Shown: one piece after another, positions 37,401 through 45,258 of the stretch
Position numbering within the stretch: the stretch's first letter is position 1
Layout: each line of letters begins with the position of its first letter
Source: Actinocatenispora sp963815125
Lineage (GTDB): Bacteria > Actinomycetota > Actinomycetes > Mycobacteriales > Micromonosporaceae
Direction of reading: 5' to 3'
DNA length: 64,000 nucleotides
Assembly (NCBI GenBank): GCA_963815125.1
Contig: CAWFFM010000014.1
Location: 496,001 to 560,000, forward strand
The notes under the pieces: generated by a model
Seen by the model: the letters and a program-made list of their open reading frames with translations, nothing else
The model's database searches: none
What the model was told of the DNA's origin: nothing
Position numbers and translations under genes: made by a program

Positions 37401-40400
37401 GTTCCTGCACTCACTGCTGGGCTGGATGCTGCCGGCCGGCGACCATTCGCTGTACGAACTCCTGCGCGGCGCGCAGATGGCGCATCCGGACATGTTCGGC
37501 GAGCCCGGTCGTGGCTTCACCGGCGTCGCCGACATGGTCCACCGGATACCTGGCCTGGAACACGAGCGGTTCGACCAGGTCATCGATGCGGCGGACGCGC
37601 TGCCCGGCGAGCCTTCCGTACCGGAGGTCCCGCTCGGGCACGCCGAGGTGCTGCGCGCCGACGACGGGCTGCTGGACAGCAACGCGCTGCGCCGTTTCCT
37701 GGACCGGTTGCCCGGCGTACCGGGTCTGTCCGGGCATCCCAGCGTGCCGGCACTCGCCGACGCGTTGCGCCACGACGGACCGTTGGACGCGCCGGGCGGG
37801 CCGGAACGTGCTGCGCTGCACCGGTTCGCCGCGGATGCGCTGGGCCGGGACCCGGCCGACCTGCGTGACCTGGAACCTGTCGGTGGACCCGGCGGTGCAA
37901 AGGGTGCGTCGGGTGCACCGGTGTTCTTCGTACGCAACGAGGCGGGTGCGCGGATCGGCGTCGTCAAGGTGTTCCCGAAGATGGACGAGTTCGCCCGCGA
38001 GGTGGCGTCCATCGACCGGCTGGGCCGGGAGGACTTCGAGGACCTGCACGTACCGGAGGTGCGCGGGATCGGCGTCGCCCGCGCCCAGGACGCCACGGCC
38101 GGCGTACTGGTCAGCGCCGTCGCCGACGGTCGCCCGTTGGATGACCACCTGATGGCGGTCCGGGACTCGCAGGGCGCGGCCCGTGAGGTGGCCCGCGCCG
38201 AGGCGCAGGACGCCTTCCGGGCCACCGGGCGGGCCTTGGCCGAGATGCACAACCGGCCGGCGGGTTCGGGTGGGCCGGTGGCCGACTGGTTCGCCGAACG
38301 GGAGGGCACCGCGCGGATCGGCCGGATGATCGACCGGTGGGCCCATGACCCGGCGTTCCAGCAGCAGTTCGGTTTCGACGGCCGTGCCCTGGTCGAACGC
38401 TTCAGCGCGCTCGGCGAGCAGGTACGGGCCGACGCCGGGCCGGCCGCGCTGGTACACGGCGACGCGCACCCGGGCAACTTCTTCCACGACCCGGTGACCG
38501 GCAAGGTCACCATCATCGACCTGGAGGGCATGCACGCGTCGATGGACGCGGAGGGTCGGCCGGTCGGCGCGGCAGCGTTGGACGCCGGGGTCTTCGGCCA
38601 CGTGCTGTCCGCGTTCGCGCACAACTTCGACGTCGGGCCGGTGGTACCGGAACTGCGCGCGGCGTTCGAGGACGGCTACCAATCCGTTGCCGGGCATCCG
38701 ATCCCCGAGCACGCCCTGACCTACTACCGGGCCGGTGGTCTCGCCCTCGCGCTGAACGGCACCCGCGAGGTCATCATGGGCGAGAGCCACCCGGACGGGG
38801 TGCGGCTGGACAGCTACCCGCAGCGGGCCCGGGAGCAGCTCGGCGAACTGCACGACCTGCTCGGCCTCGACCGGCCCCGTTCACTGGTGGACCGCTGGGC
38901 GGGCCTGCGGCCGACCGGGCCGGAACACGCCACCGACGGGCGTCCGGTCCCCACCGATCCGGCGCGGACCGAGGTCACGCCCGGAGCCGGGCAGCACGGT
39001 CCCGACGTCGGTCCGGCGGAACCGGGCGGGAATGTGGGCCTGACGGAGCCGGGCGGGCACAGCTCGGCCGAGATACTGGTCCGGCTGCGCGACGAGCATG
39101 CCGGCGACCGGTTCATGCTGGTACGCGACGCGCACGGAGACTGGCGCCTGCCGTCCGAGCCGCTGGCCGCCGGGGAACATCCACAGCAGGCGGTTTCCCG
39201 CTGGCTGTCCCGGGCCGGGCTGTGGGACAAGCACATCGAGACCCTCGAGGTGACCGGCGAGCGGGTATACGACACCGGCGACGGCACGCGCACGGTCGTG
39301 TCGGCCGACATCGCCGCGGACCCGTGCAACCCGGCCGTGCACTGGGTCAGCCGGGACGAGCTGTTGTGGACCGCCGAGCAGAGCGAGCCGGCCGGTGGCG
39401 ACATCACCGGGTCCGGTACCGCCCACGACCGGTACACCGATGCCCTGGCACATTTCGCCGAGGACGGGACGACACACGATGCCGATCCGGGCTCGGGCGG
39501 TGCGGGACCACCGGATCCGTCCATCGACTGGCGCGCCCTACCGGACATTCCCGAGGCGACCGACCCGCAGTTCGTCGAGGCGCACGGTCATGCGGTGCGG
39601 TGCGCCGAGGAGCAGGTGGAGTATGCGGAGCAGCTGACCGGCGACGGCAAATACTGGTTCGCCAAGGTCTACCACAACGTCACCACCAACGAACTGCGCA
39701 TGATCGCCGACGGCCGGTACCAGGAACCGCTGGTCAAGCTGCGTCAGGTGGCCGCGTTCCACGAGACGTACCGCACCAACCTGGACCGCTGGTTGGCCGG
39801 TGACCACGACGCGGTCGAACCGAACTGGCACCGGGCGTTCACCGCCGCGGAGTCGATGAACGGCGGGAGCTGGTTCCGGCCGCGTTCGCTGGAGATCCTG
39901 AAGGCGGTACTGCCGTCCCTGCAGGCGCACATCCGTTTCGACCTGCCCCGCGCGATCGCCGATGTGTACGAGCAGCACTACGCCGGGCAGGGCCGGTCCC
40001 TGGACGAGTTCTCCCAGGACTTCTTCGACATGCAGCCGGTGTTCGACGTGGCGTCGAGTGAACTGGCCGGTGAGATCAAGGCAGAGGCGTGGCTGACCGA
40101 CCCGGGGCGCTACGACCTGGCGCAGCAGATGGGCATGCGGACGATCTTCAACGTCCCTGGCGAACGACTACGGGCCTGGGAGAAGGCGCTGACGATCGTC
40201 GCCGGGCACGATGCCGGCATCACCGACCAGCGCGACATGCAGGAGCAGTTGGAGGCGGCCGGTCGCCGTGCGCATCCGCTCACCTCGCGCAGCGACTTCA
40301 CCGTGGACGGCGGCCGGGTACGTGACTACGACTGGAACTCCCAACCGCACCGGGACCTACCCGGGTCCCCTCCCGACGACCTCCACACGCACCGGGCCGC

Positions 40401-41286
40401 ACCTGGCGACGAGCCGGCACCGCAGGAACACGGCTCGCCGGCACCTGCCGAGCACCAGGCACAGGCCCGGTCCGTCCTGGCGAAGATCGAGGCGTCCCCG
40501 CTGCGGTCCTTCGCCGACGGCGCGCTGCCGCACCTGCTGCACGACTCCGACGTCCAGGTCGTCCGGGACGAGCACGGCCTGATCTCCGGTGTCCTGGTGA
40601 GCGAGGGGGACATCACCCTGGTGGAGCCGGGCACCCGGCATGAGGTGATCGATCCGGAGACGTACACACGCCGGTTGATGGAACACCGCGCGGAGCTGTG
40701 GAGGGCGCACCGCGGCGAGAGGTTCACCACCGTGGTCGACGGCCACGAGGTGGAACGGCAGATCAGCAAAGGTAAGTTTCTCAACCGCAACACCGCGGTG
40801 GTCATGGACCGCCGGACCGGACAGATCGCCGAGGCGCACAACTCGATCCCGCTGAAGGCGGACGCCGTACATCCGGTGCTGCGGGCACGCATCGACGCCT
40901 GCCGGGCGGAGTTCGGAGAACAGAGCGTCACGCCCGGAGACCATGCGGAGATCAACGCGGTCAACCAGTTGCTGTGGGAACGCGAAGCCCGGGGCCTGCT
41001 GGTCGACCCGGCAACCGTCCTCCGCGAGTTCGCGGTGGACACGATGATCGTGGGTGACAGCCCGGACAGGGCCATCCATCAGCCGTGCTGCCCGCACTGC
41101 AGTGCGATCCTGCAGGGCGCCCGATGCTACTCAGGCATGATTGACCACTACTACTACGAGGACGCCGGCCGACAGGTACGGATCGCCGACTTCATGGATC
41201 CGGCGCACCTGGGATCGCAGGGGCCGCGGCCACGGCAGCCGTACTGGGCGATCAGGCCGTACGACGAAAGGGGCGGTGGTGGCTGA
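31447..41286 (+). CDS. Giant polymorphic toxin C-terminal part with YwqJ-like deaminase domain
   Basis: 3279 residues as read from GTG 31447, but coding in this frame already runs from 31219 without a start codon, so it is probably the continuation of the 24281 frame after a frameshift. Visible parts: a possible caspase-like-fold segment (IKLVTCYG, residues 40-50); duplicated helical modules; Gly-rich hydrophobic stretches; an APH/kinase-fold domain with Lys2174 (VVKVFPK), HGDAHPGN at 2337-2344 and IIDLEG (Asp2358); a Nudix-like domain about 2539-2640 lacking the catalytic glutamates; and a C-terminal cytidine-deaminase-fold toxin with HAE at 3166-3168 and CPHC at 3215-3218. The last domain matches YwqJ-type deaminases. 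The antitoxin gene overlaps its stop. Confidence 0.8.
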   Translation: MEGTPDGHVVIDGHRLTQEQFVREFGQLVDDGTIRLAPGDRIKLVTCYGAEGEHSTAAALARATGHEVTGATDRVWTHSDGRMEAPDGQWRTFHPDGTETSTPEVHDGQSQFQHRDGLAHATGDPPNSYRDPDGALHFKGDRPHTFRDAAHPYRLHHEKDAPGTYRTGTKFRLHSEQTGRAVPDPLRSGHPAGPRPQAEPRQTYRPADESADLQGARQRVEDADTPQAQRAARTELTRAAARQVLTERYDIRTPDIMAGQTPHTHRGAGELAVAGFDRAGHRLVVLETGSGGRYTLLDGSPAHRGSAEYLGDVLQTDTRLHAYLDEHPELTDELHRALQRGDITVEHHRIEVDRHGDIRLAKLPTDGLDLSRLSDRLPAPSGAPDPARADRLTDTAERIAPTLDRTGSPVSVTRPEPDTIEIASGEGQYRVELGGHTDRPFEVTLDDHGIPRIRLNGELTDRLDGPGLRNLLGRAMGHADGLVRGEVEARPGVRDALTHDPQPAGRPRLSQHDHARLGEFDALARLRDHTGGAERASLDVDLRRFIDEHGLREGMPGEPARGRLVDRELSEVGRRTLDELRGVAEAGDPAVATVRDHVTHDPVDGMRTRPVAVRGRDVFKVFPKGWRAEGRAGFSYELKSGEPAGDKVAEFRRTAIDRHFDLVLDHDADFTDPATRDALHQVLHDQIAVQHERPPESSHRARDAVFNALPPAAADGAFFAVADALHNPAMAVKSHITSGVEVLTGEYLRNNRMLTVAERAHDKMLADRLGAPQRAMDGWSDRLNDSRAKLADLAGDAIGDRAVAGHNEFAETDRPSDPIPAEIVNETRERATAAMDQVQRELADKPVEHLRAVRTPGRVRAPGSPGTGARRLIIRHGHNIWVEARTGHTAEPGKVEITYDRDRATLRIPPDLHGDPVALHEAVHTALGEVAARQHTLGSREMSGLARFTRDSATDGVTAAASVVPGDHAASGLGEAIGASGGTRAIFDAVKNHFFGRVEAKVTADRTEFAERNHPGLSSAERGGVAAEVRGSSRDGRAVTEAIHDRITGRSHQPHQPEPGPRTGGELGAAHRAVEQVNESRSETGGHWERVGDSRHSTVQSYRAQKNALLHTRMRIKLGEPQGDGPVEVRRSTLRKWHGLEITVREGADPQAIHQAVSHIAENVLDRRFHGSQSYWKYLERAALRGGVQLGGTGVIFAATHSVPATILGGVAAGGHLLRGTFEYGHDIHLANTSLHRTLSGYDPDKVTPASLRADGAAHQQSLESLELQLDRAEAQLAVHRPAEVAQYNAEHGPHYLPDPELLPALGTDLTGHTDLPHNATVTAVDGSPHTFRVSFQPKLGRPAEFSFDVGTGRAGGPPVDWHRVDSDVTHSVLVDPTRPPGELSGPLHDWVADRIRAEVSGPGATQGTGSRLLGVARDGTGQVLASGAAVVMDVATHGAHGMTRLGTDLIQQGAYAGSGTAGSAASAMADAHGGTRSAIAQLRADQLTARHFGDPTEPQLDVLQKQVDARIDRTWQAHDRYQRLHRIAATLPVEQRPELLRGAAPAGQHGPVMWGHDDPTAPGPGVGHNNGSGTGFDHILSGIELHGSPAGHPVPDGTGTADHPAGPVRSPEPAGHTTAADPVRLGQQVERELGRTLYAEPVARHAAGAALHRLVDTLVTLNEDFEGADGVRGVDRDDIVRILFSDDFRNAGQVTGAATLADIHEHGNLRMTMTAFYNGVLESHHELDLKHSVTRALEAPDWQERLTRAGLDVEALRPVRDRILASAEPNLLDTATLVGETGHNQLAVAEHRLSQDARTERDVLDHYFHLRTRQEYAENGLGLHDAEYAALRDNDRLTLRFQHSEEIAVEDLPRGDDGQLDTRALADRPDVRAVHVEYQRDPGGGYVTDTAGHRVPERVWVEVVDGQRVVNPRVHDLPPGTHGPELPVGWVDGTARYGMDESHDWYQEVAADRGMPVVSGISGTVARLMSAFDWMRVPEVAPEEFLHSLLGWMLPAGDHSLYELLRGAQMAHPDMFGEPGRGFTGVADMVHRIPGLEHERFDQVIDAADALPGEPSVPEVPLGHAEVLRADDGLLDSNALRRFLDRLPGVPGLSGHPSVPALADALRHDGPLDAPGGPERAALHRFAADALGRDPADLRDLEPVGGPGGAKGASGAPVFFVRNEAGARIGVVKVFPKMDEFAREVASIDRLGREDFEDLHVPEVRGIGVARAQDATAGVLVSAVADGRPLDDHLMAVRDSQGAAREVARAEAQDAFRATGRALAEMHNRPAGSGGPVADWFAEREGTARIGRMIDRWAHDPAFQQQFGFDGRALVERFSALGEQVRADAGPAALVHGDAHPGNFFHDPVTGKVTIIDLEGMHASMDAEGRPVGAAALDAGVFGHVLSAFAHNFDVGPVVPELRAAFEDGYQSVAGHPIPEHALTYYRAGGLALALNGTREVIMGESHPDGVRLDSYPQRAREQLGELHDLLGLDRPRSLVDRWAGLRPTGPEHATDGRPVPTDPARTEVTPGAGQHGPDVGPAEPGGNVGLTEPGGHSSAEILVRLRDEHAGDRFMLVRDAHGDWRLPSEPLAAGEHPQQAVSRWLSRAGLWDKHIETLEVTGERVYDTGDGTRTVVSADIAADPCNPAVHWVSRDELLWTAEQSEPAGGDITGSGTAHDRYTDALAHFAEDGTTHDADPGSGGAGPPDPSIDWRALPDIPEATDPQFVEAHGHAVRCAEEQVEYAEQLTGDGKYWFAKVYHNVTTNELRMIADGRYQEPLVKLRQVAAFHETYRTNLDRWLAGDHDAVEPNWHRAFTAAESMNGGSWFRPRSLEILKAVLPSLQAHIRFDLPRAIADVYEQHYAGQGRSLDEFSQDFFDMQPVFDVASSELAGEIKAEAWLTDPGRYDLAQQMGMRTIFNVPGERLRAWEKALTIVAGHDAGITDQRDMQEQLEAAGRRAHPLTSRSDFTVDGGRVRDYDWNSQPHRDLPGSPPDDLHTHRAAPGDEPAPQEHGSPAPAEHQAQARSVLAKIEASPLRSFADGALPHLLHDSDVQVVRDEHGLISGVLVSEGDITLVEPGTRHEVIDPETYTRRLMEHRAELWRAHRGERFTTVVDGHEVERQISKGKFLNRNTAVVMDRRTGQIAEAHNSIPLKADAVHPVLRARIDACRAEFGEQSVTPGDHAEINAVNQLLWEREARGLLVDPATVLREFAVDTMIVGDSPDRAIHQPCCPHCSAILQGARCYSGMIDHYYYEDAGRQVRIADFMDPAHLGSQGPRPRQPYWAIRPYDERGGGG

Positions 41287-41632
41287 TCCCGTGCTCCGGG
41301 TCGATGTGGACGACGTCGAGGTGACCGGTGACGGTGCCGTTCTCTACCAGGGCAGACCCTTCACCGGCGAGACGTTCGAGACCGATCCCCAGGACCAGGT
41401 GATCCTGGAACAGAGCTACCTAAACGGACTGCAGCACGGCCCGGAACGCGAGTACTCGGCGGACGGCTCACTGTTCTCCGAAGGGCAGTTCCGTCGGGGC
41501 CACGAGGTCGGCGTGCACCGTTACTGGCACCCCAACGGCCAGCTCTCCCGCGAGGAACAGTTCACCGACGACGGGGAACTGGTCGAGGTCCGGCACTGGT
41601 CCGAGGACGGGACGTACCGTGGGCGGCGTTGA
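41279..41632 (+). CDS. YwqK-like MORN-repeat antitoxin
   Basis: A 117-residue protein of repeated beta hairpins (LNGLQHGPEREYSADGSLFSEG, RRGHEVGVHRYWHPNGQLSREE), the MORN-variant pattern of the YwqK antitoxin family. In Bacillus, YwqK neutralises the YwqJ deaminase toxin. Here it starts inside the last codons of a protein ending in a YwqJ-like deaminase, so the pairing is conserved. GTG 41279 is used (GTG 41276 also possible) with an AAAGGGG ribosome site. Immunity to the upstream deaminase is a strong inference. Confidence 0.88.
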   Translation: MADPVLRVDVDDVEVTGDGAVLYQGRPFTGETFETDPQDQVILEQSYLNGLQHGPEREYSADGSLFSEGQFRRGHEVGVHRYWHPNGQLSREEQFTDDGELVEVRHWSEDGTYRGRR

Positions 41633-41684
41633 GTGCGGATCGGCCCGGCGGGTCACGGTGGGGCCGCGACCCTACGATGACGTG

Positions 41685-41723
41685 GTGACAGCCCGCGGCG
41701 GTGAGGCGGTGTTCCGGCCGTGA
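41685..41723 (+). CDS. Possible 12-codon leader peptide
   Basis: GTG at 41685 opens a 12-codon frame (VTARGGEAVFRP) whose TGA overlaps the GTG of the next gene by 4 bp. TACGAT at 41673-41678 lies 6 nt before it, so it could be the 5' end of a leaderless mRNA that couples translation into the 41720 gene, which has no Shine-Dalgarno of its own. It may be only a start-site device rather than a functional peptide. Confidence 0.35.
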   Translation: MTARGGEAVFRP

Positions 41724-41986
41724 CCGCAGCGGTGGTGGAGACCTACCGCACCGCCGACGACACGGTGCGCATCATCGTGGTCGACGACGGGGTGGCGGCA
41801 CGGTACGAGTTCGTCCAGCGGCCGTCCGAACCACCGACGCTGGATTACGGCAGGACCTTCCACGGGGCCTTCCAGCACCGGCAGGTTGCCCGCAACGCCG
41901 TGTTCGACCTGGCCTGGCGGGCGCTGCGGGTCGGCCGGTGGATCTGCCGCATGCCCTGCCGGACGACCCGACGGATTCCGGCGTGA
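41720..41986 (+). CDS. Small hypothetical protein
   Basis: An 88-residue protein: a beta-rich start (VVETYRTADDTVRIIVVDDGVAARYEFVQRP), GRTFHGAFQHRQVARNAVFDLAWRALR, then a short basic end. No known family. It overlaps the next gene by 4 bp (GTGA). The C-terminal 20 residues look unlike the rest, so a past frame disruption is possible. Part of the accessory string after the YwqK-like antitoxin. Confidence 0.55.
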   Translation: MTAAVVETYRTADDTVRIIVVDDGVAARYEFVQRPSEPPTLDYGRTFHGAFQHRQVARNAVFDLAWRALRVGRWICRMPCRTTRRIPA

Positions 41987-42687
41987 CGTGGGCGCCGGTA
42001 CGGGAGATCACCGCGACCGGGCCGGGCATCTACGCCGTACGGTTCGACGACGGTGAGCTGGTCCGGTTCACCGCAACGGAGGACGGCGGCTTCACGTTCT
42101 GGGGGGCGGATCCCTACCCGTTCCAGACCGGCCCGGAGGGCACTCGGGTCGCCGACCCCCGGCCGGTACTGCGCGCGGTCCAGGCGTTCCACACCGCCGG
42201 TACGGGCGCCGCGGCGGCGGATCATCCGCTGGTCGCCCGCGCGGTCCGCACCGCCCGGGAGGATCCGGCCGCGCTCCGGTCGCTGATCGACTGGCCGACC
42301 TCGGGGGTACGCCGTGTCGTCGGTGGGCTGGCGGAGATCCCCGAACGGGACCGCGCCTCGGTGGTAACCGGTGGCCTGGGCGAGTTGGACGCAGCAGCAG
42401 GCGATCTGGCCACGGTCGCCGAGGTGCTGCGGCCGTTGGCGGCCAGGTTCGCGGCCTGCACCGGCGTACGGGTGGCGTCCCCCGCCCAGCGCCGGGTGGC
42501 ACTTGCCGGGTGGCAGGTGCCGGAGCTTGCGTCCGGGCTGACCGACGCGCAGCAGGCGAGGCTGACCGCGCTGCGGGACCGGGCCGCGGCGCTGGACGAC
42601 GTGCTGATGCTGCTCGACAGCGCGGGCGAACTGCCGGTCGCCCCGGTCCCGGGTACGGAACTGCTGGCCGTACAACTACCGGACTGA
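41983..42687 (+). CDS. Hypothetical protein, first of a tandem paralogue pair
   Basis: A 234-residue protein started at the GTG overlapping the previous stop. An N-terminal beta domain (GIYAVRFDDGELVRFTATEDGG) precedes a helical domain containing RTAREDPAALRSLIDWP. The next gene (42718) has the same layout and the near-identical LLRSLIDWP motif, so the two are duplicates. The family is unknown to me; the position in a toxin accessory cluster suggests immunity or chaperone roles, unproven. Confidence 0.65.
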   Translation: MTWAPVREITATGPGIYAVRFDDGELVRFTATEDGGFTFWGADPYPFQTGPEGTRVADPRPVLRAVQAFHTAGTGAAAADHPLVARAVRTAREDPAALRSLIDWPTSGVRRVVGGLAEIPERDRASVVTGGLGELDAAAGDLATVAEVLRPLAARFAACTGVRVASPAQRRVALAGWQVPELASGLTDAQQARLTALRDRAAALDDVLMLLDSAGELPVAPVPGTELLAVQLPD

Positions 42688-42717
42688 GAAGCGGCGAGCG
42701 AATGGGGTGGCATCTCG

Positions 42718-43431
42718 GTGGGCGTTGAACTGCATACCGTGCGGTTCGTGGCCGCGGACCGGTACGAGGTCGTGTTCACGACCGGATCGGGCCAGCTGGT
42801 GGTGCCGTGCCGGGTCGAGGTACGTGCCGGCACCGTACGGGTGGCGCCGGCGGACGGCTGGCCGGCGGGCACGGACAGCGTGCTGCTGGAACGTACGGTA
42901 CTGGCGGTGGCCCGGACCCGCGGTTCAGCGGCCGGACAGGACGAGCGCGGCGCGTCGGTCACCGACCCGCAGCATCCGGTACGCCGAGCGATCGAGGCGG
43001 CCCGGCACGGCGACCTCGCATTGCTGCGGTCGCTGATCGACTGGCCGCTGTCGGTACTGCCGTCGTTCGGTTCCGGGCTGGACGGGTTGGACGACCGGTC
43101 CCGGGCCTGGGCGATCGGCGCCGGGATGGCGGAGTTCGACGCGGCACGGACCGACCGGTCGGTGGCCGACGGCCCGCTGCACGGCCTGTCGGTACGGTTG
43201 GCGGGCGCGCTCCAGGTCCGTACCGCGGCGCCGGCGGACCGTCAGGAGGCGCTGCTGCGGCTGCGACCGCCGGAGGTCCCCGTGACATTGCCGGCCACCG
43301 TACGTGACCGGTTACGGGAACTGGCCGGCCGGGCGGCGCTGGTCGGTGAGGTCGTGGTGGCGTCCGATGCGCGGGGCACGATCCCGCTCGCGGTGGCGCC
43401 CGACACCGGCCTGCTGGTCGTACTGGCCTGA
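42718..43431 (+). CDS. Hypothetical protein, second of a tandem paralogue pair
   Basis: A 237-residue protein. N-terminal beta domain (RFVAADRYEVVFTTGSGQLVVP) with basic, valine-rich strands, then AIEAARHGDLALLRSLIDWPLSVLPSFGSG and a helical region, paralogous to 41983. GTG start 30 bp after the previous gene. Duplicated small genes after a toxin are typical of immunity expansions, but no toxin partner can be assigned. Confidence 0.65.
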   Translation: MGVELHTVRFVAADRYEVVFTTGSGQLVVPCRVEVRAGTVRVAPADGWPAGTDSVLLERTVLAVARTRGSAAGQDERGASVTDPQHPVRRAIEAARHGDLALLRSLIDWPLSVLPSFGSGLDGLDDRSRAWAIGAGMAEFDAARTDRSVADGPLHGLSVRLAGALQVRTAAPADRQEALLRLRPPEVPVTLPATVRDRLRELAGRAALVGEVVVASDARGTIPLAVAPDTGLLVVLA

Positions 43432-43509
43432 CCGGTGACGACGGCGCGGACCGGACGGCGGCCGTACGAACTGTGGCCGGTGGTCCGGCCGCGACGAGGG
43501 GAGTTGACG

Positions 43510-44610
43510 ATGACCGGTCCGGTGGGTCTGGCCCGGGTCCGTTGGTCGGCGTCGCTGCCGGAGGGTGACGGCGGGCATCTGGCCGTACTGTCCGACAGCC
43601 GGGTACTGGTGTCCGGGCGCCGGTTCCTGACCGCGCTGCGCCCCGGTGGCGAGGTCGACTGGCTGGTCGGCTCCCGTACCGGGCTGGTCGGCGCGCCGGT
43701 GGTGCTGCCCGACGGACACATCACCCGCTACGAGGACGGCCGCTTGGTGACCCGCGACCCGGGCACCGGCGCTGCGGTGGCTGAGCTCGTGGCGCCCGGC
43801 CTGACCGGCGTCACGTCCACCGACGACGGCGAACTGGTGTACGACACCCGGTCCGACGACGGGTCCCCGGTGCTGCGACGGGCAACCGCGGACGGCACGG
43901 TGCGCTGGTCGGTGCCGTTGATGGGGCCACCGTCCGGTTCCCCGGTCGTCACCGACCAGGTGATGGTGGCCGACGGCCCGCTGATCCGTGGCTACGATCC
44001 GGCCGGTACACCGCTGTGGGTGGCGGGTGAGCGGGGCTTCGGGCGGCCGGACCGGGCGGCCGGACCGGTGGTCGGCGGTACGGTCCGCGGCGAGCTGGTC
44101 GTGCTGCCCGGCGGTCGGCTGCTGGCCGAGCTGTCCGGACCGGACGGCGCCGGCTGCCAGCTGTTCGATCCGGCCACCCGCACGGTACGGCCGCTGGGCG
44201 CACCGCTGGCGCTACGCCCCCCGGTCGCCGTGTGCGACGGTCGGCTGGCGATGCTCGGCCCAGCGGAGGAGATCGAACGGCAGAGCTGGCTTTCCACTGT
44301 CCTGCTGGTGGAGGACAGTGGCACCGTCCGGTGGCGGCACCGGCTCGGCGTCGAGCCGACCGCGCTGCTCGCCGGGGCCGGCGGGATCTTCGTGGTGGCG
44401 AGCCCCGGCGTGGTGCAGTGGCAGCGCTACCACGGCTGGCAGGACCTGTCCGACCGGTGTTTCGTACGCTGCCTCGACGACACCGGCGCCCCCCGCTGGA
44501 CGTGGCCGGCACCGGGACCGTTGACGTACCGGCCCGCGGCGGACGCCACGACCTGCTATGTCGCGGCGCCGGGCATGCTGTGGGCACTGAACGGAGAGGT
44601 GAGCACATGA
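43510..44610 (+). CDS. PQQ-like beta-propeller protein
   Basis: A 366-residue protein built from repeated strands such as GGEVDWLVGSRTGLVGAPVVLPDG, DGTVRWSVPLMGPPSGSPVV and SGTVRWRHRLGVEPTALLAGAGG: WD/PQQ-type propeller blades with a W/R pattern. No signal peptide or membrane span, so cytosolic. ATG 43510 has GAGGGGAG upstream and removes an N-terminal stretch without similarity. Its stop overlaps the next start (ATGA), tying it to the paralogue family. Probably a protein-binding scaffold; function unknown. Confidence 0.75.
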   Translation: MTGPVGLARVRWSASLPEGDGGHLAVLSDSRVLVSGRRFLTALRPGGEVDWLVGSRTGLVGAPVVLPDGHITRYEDGRLVTRDPGTGAAVAELVAPGLTGVTSTDDGELVYDTRSDDGSPVLRRATADGTVRWSVPLMGPPSGSPVVTDQVMVADGPLIRGYDPAGTPLWVAGERGFGRPDRAAGPVVGGTVRGELVVLPGGRLLAELSGPDGAGCQLFDPATRTVRPLGAPLALRPPVAVCDGRLAMLGPAEEIERQSWLSTVLLVEDSGTVRWRHRLGVEPTALLAGAGGIFVVASPGVVQWQRYHGWQDLSDRCFVRCLDDTGAPRWTWPAPGPLTYRPAADATTCYVAAPGMLWALNGEVST

Positions 44611-45179
44611 CGACGCCGGTGGCCCGTACGATCCGCGAGGCCTACCTCTACCTGGAGGCGACCCTGCCGGGCCAGGAGATCATCGACTTCGACCGGGACG
44701 CCCGGCTGGAGCGGGCCGGGGACAACGGGTACGTCCTGCGCTTCGACGGCACGCTGGACGGACGGCGGGTCCGTAGCGAGGTCGCGATCCCGCAGGACGA
44801 CGAAGCGACGGACGAGATCGGCGTCCGGTCGTACGGGCCGGGTCGCTCGACCCTGCTGGACGCCGGGCAGTGGTTCCTGGTCGAGGTGGCCCGGGTCAAC
44901 TTCGTGGTCGCCGAACTCGGTGCGCTCGGTTCCGCGCCGGCCAGCGACGCGCAGTTCACCGCGATCGTGCAGGCGTGGGAGGCGGCCGCCGGGGCGGTGG
45001 ACGAGATCGCCAAGTTCCTGCCGGAGGATGCCGCGACGGTGCCCGCCGAGGCGTTCTGGACCGAGGCCGGGCGCCGGGCGCAGCAGAACCAGCCGGACGT
45101 GTTCGGCCGTGAGCGACTGGTCGCCGCCGGACAGCGGTACCGGCAGGAGATCACCGACTTCACCGCCCGCCAGGGCTGA
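44607..45179 (+). CDS. Paralogue of the 6720/45259 family lacking the zinc ribbon
   Basis: A 190-residue protein sharing ART.REAYLYLE, STLLDAGQWFLVEVAR and DEIAKFLPEDA with the other two family members, but with no cysteines where they have CxxC pairs. The zinc-binding ribbon has therefore been lost while the scaffold remains. It overlaps the propeller gene by 4 bp. Function unknown; the pairing with a propeller gene may point to a complex. Confidence 0.75.
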   Translation: MTTPVARTIREAYLYLEATLPGQEIIDFDRDARLERAGDNGYVLRFDGTLDGRRVRSEVAIPQDDEATDEIGVRSYGPGRSTLLDAGQWFLVEVARVNFVVAELGALGSAPASDAQFTAIVQAWEAAAGAVDEIAKFLPEDAATVPAEAFWTEAGRRAQQNQPDVFGRERLVAAGQRYRQEITDFTARQG

Positions 45180-45258
45180 TCGGGCGGTGCGTGCCAGCGG
45201 TGTCGGAGCGCCCGTACGGAGCTCCGGGCGGCGTGCGCCGGCTGGGTATGGTGGGGCC

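Noticed and set aside
34036..37410. 1124-codon minus-strand open frame opposite the giant toxin
   Set aside because: Its translation is Val/Arg/Gly-rich without motifs, and it mirrors G/C-ending codons of the plus-strand protein, which has recognisable domains.
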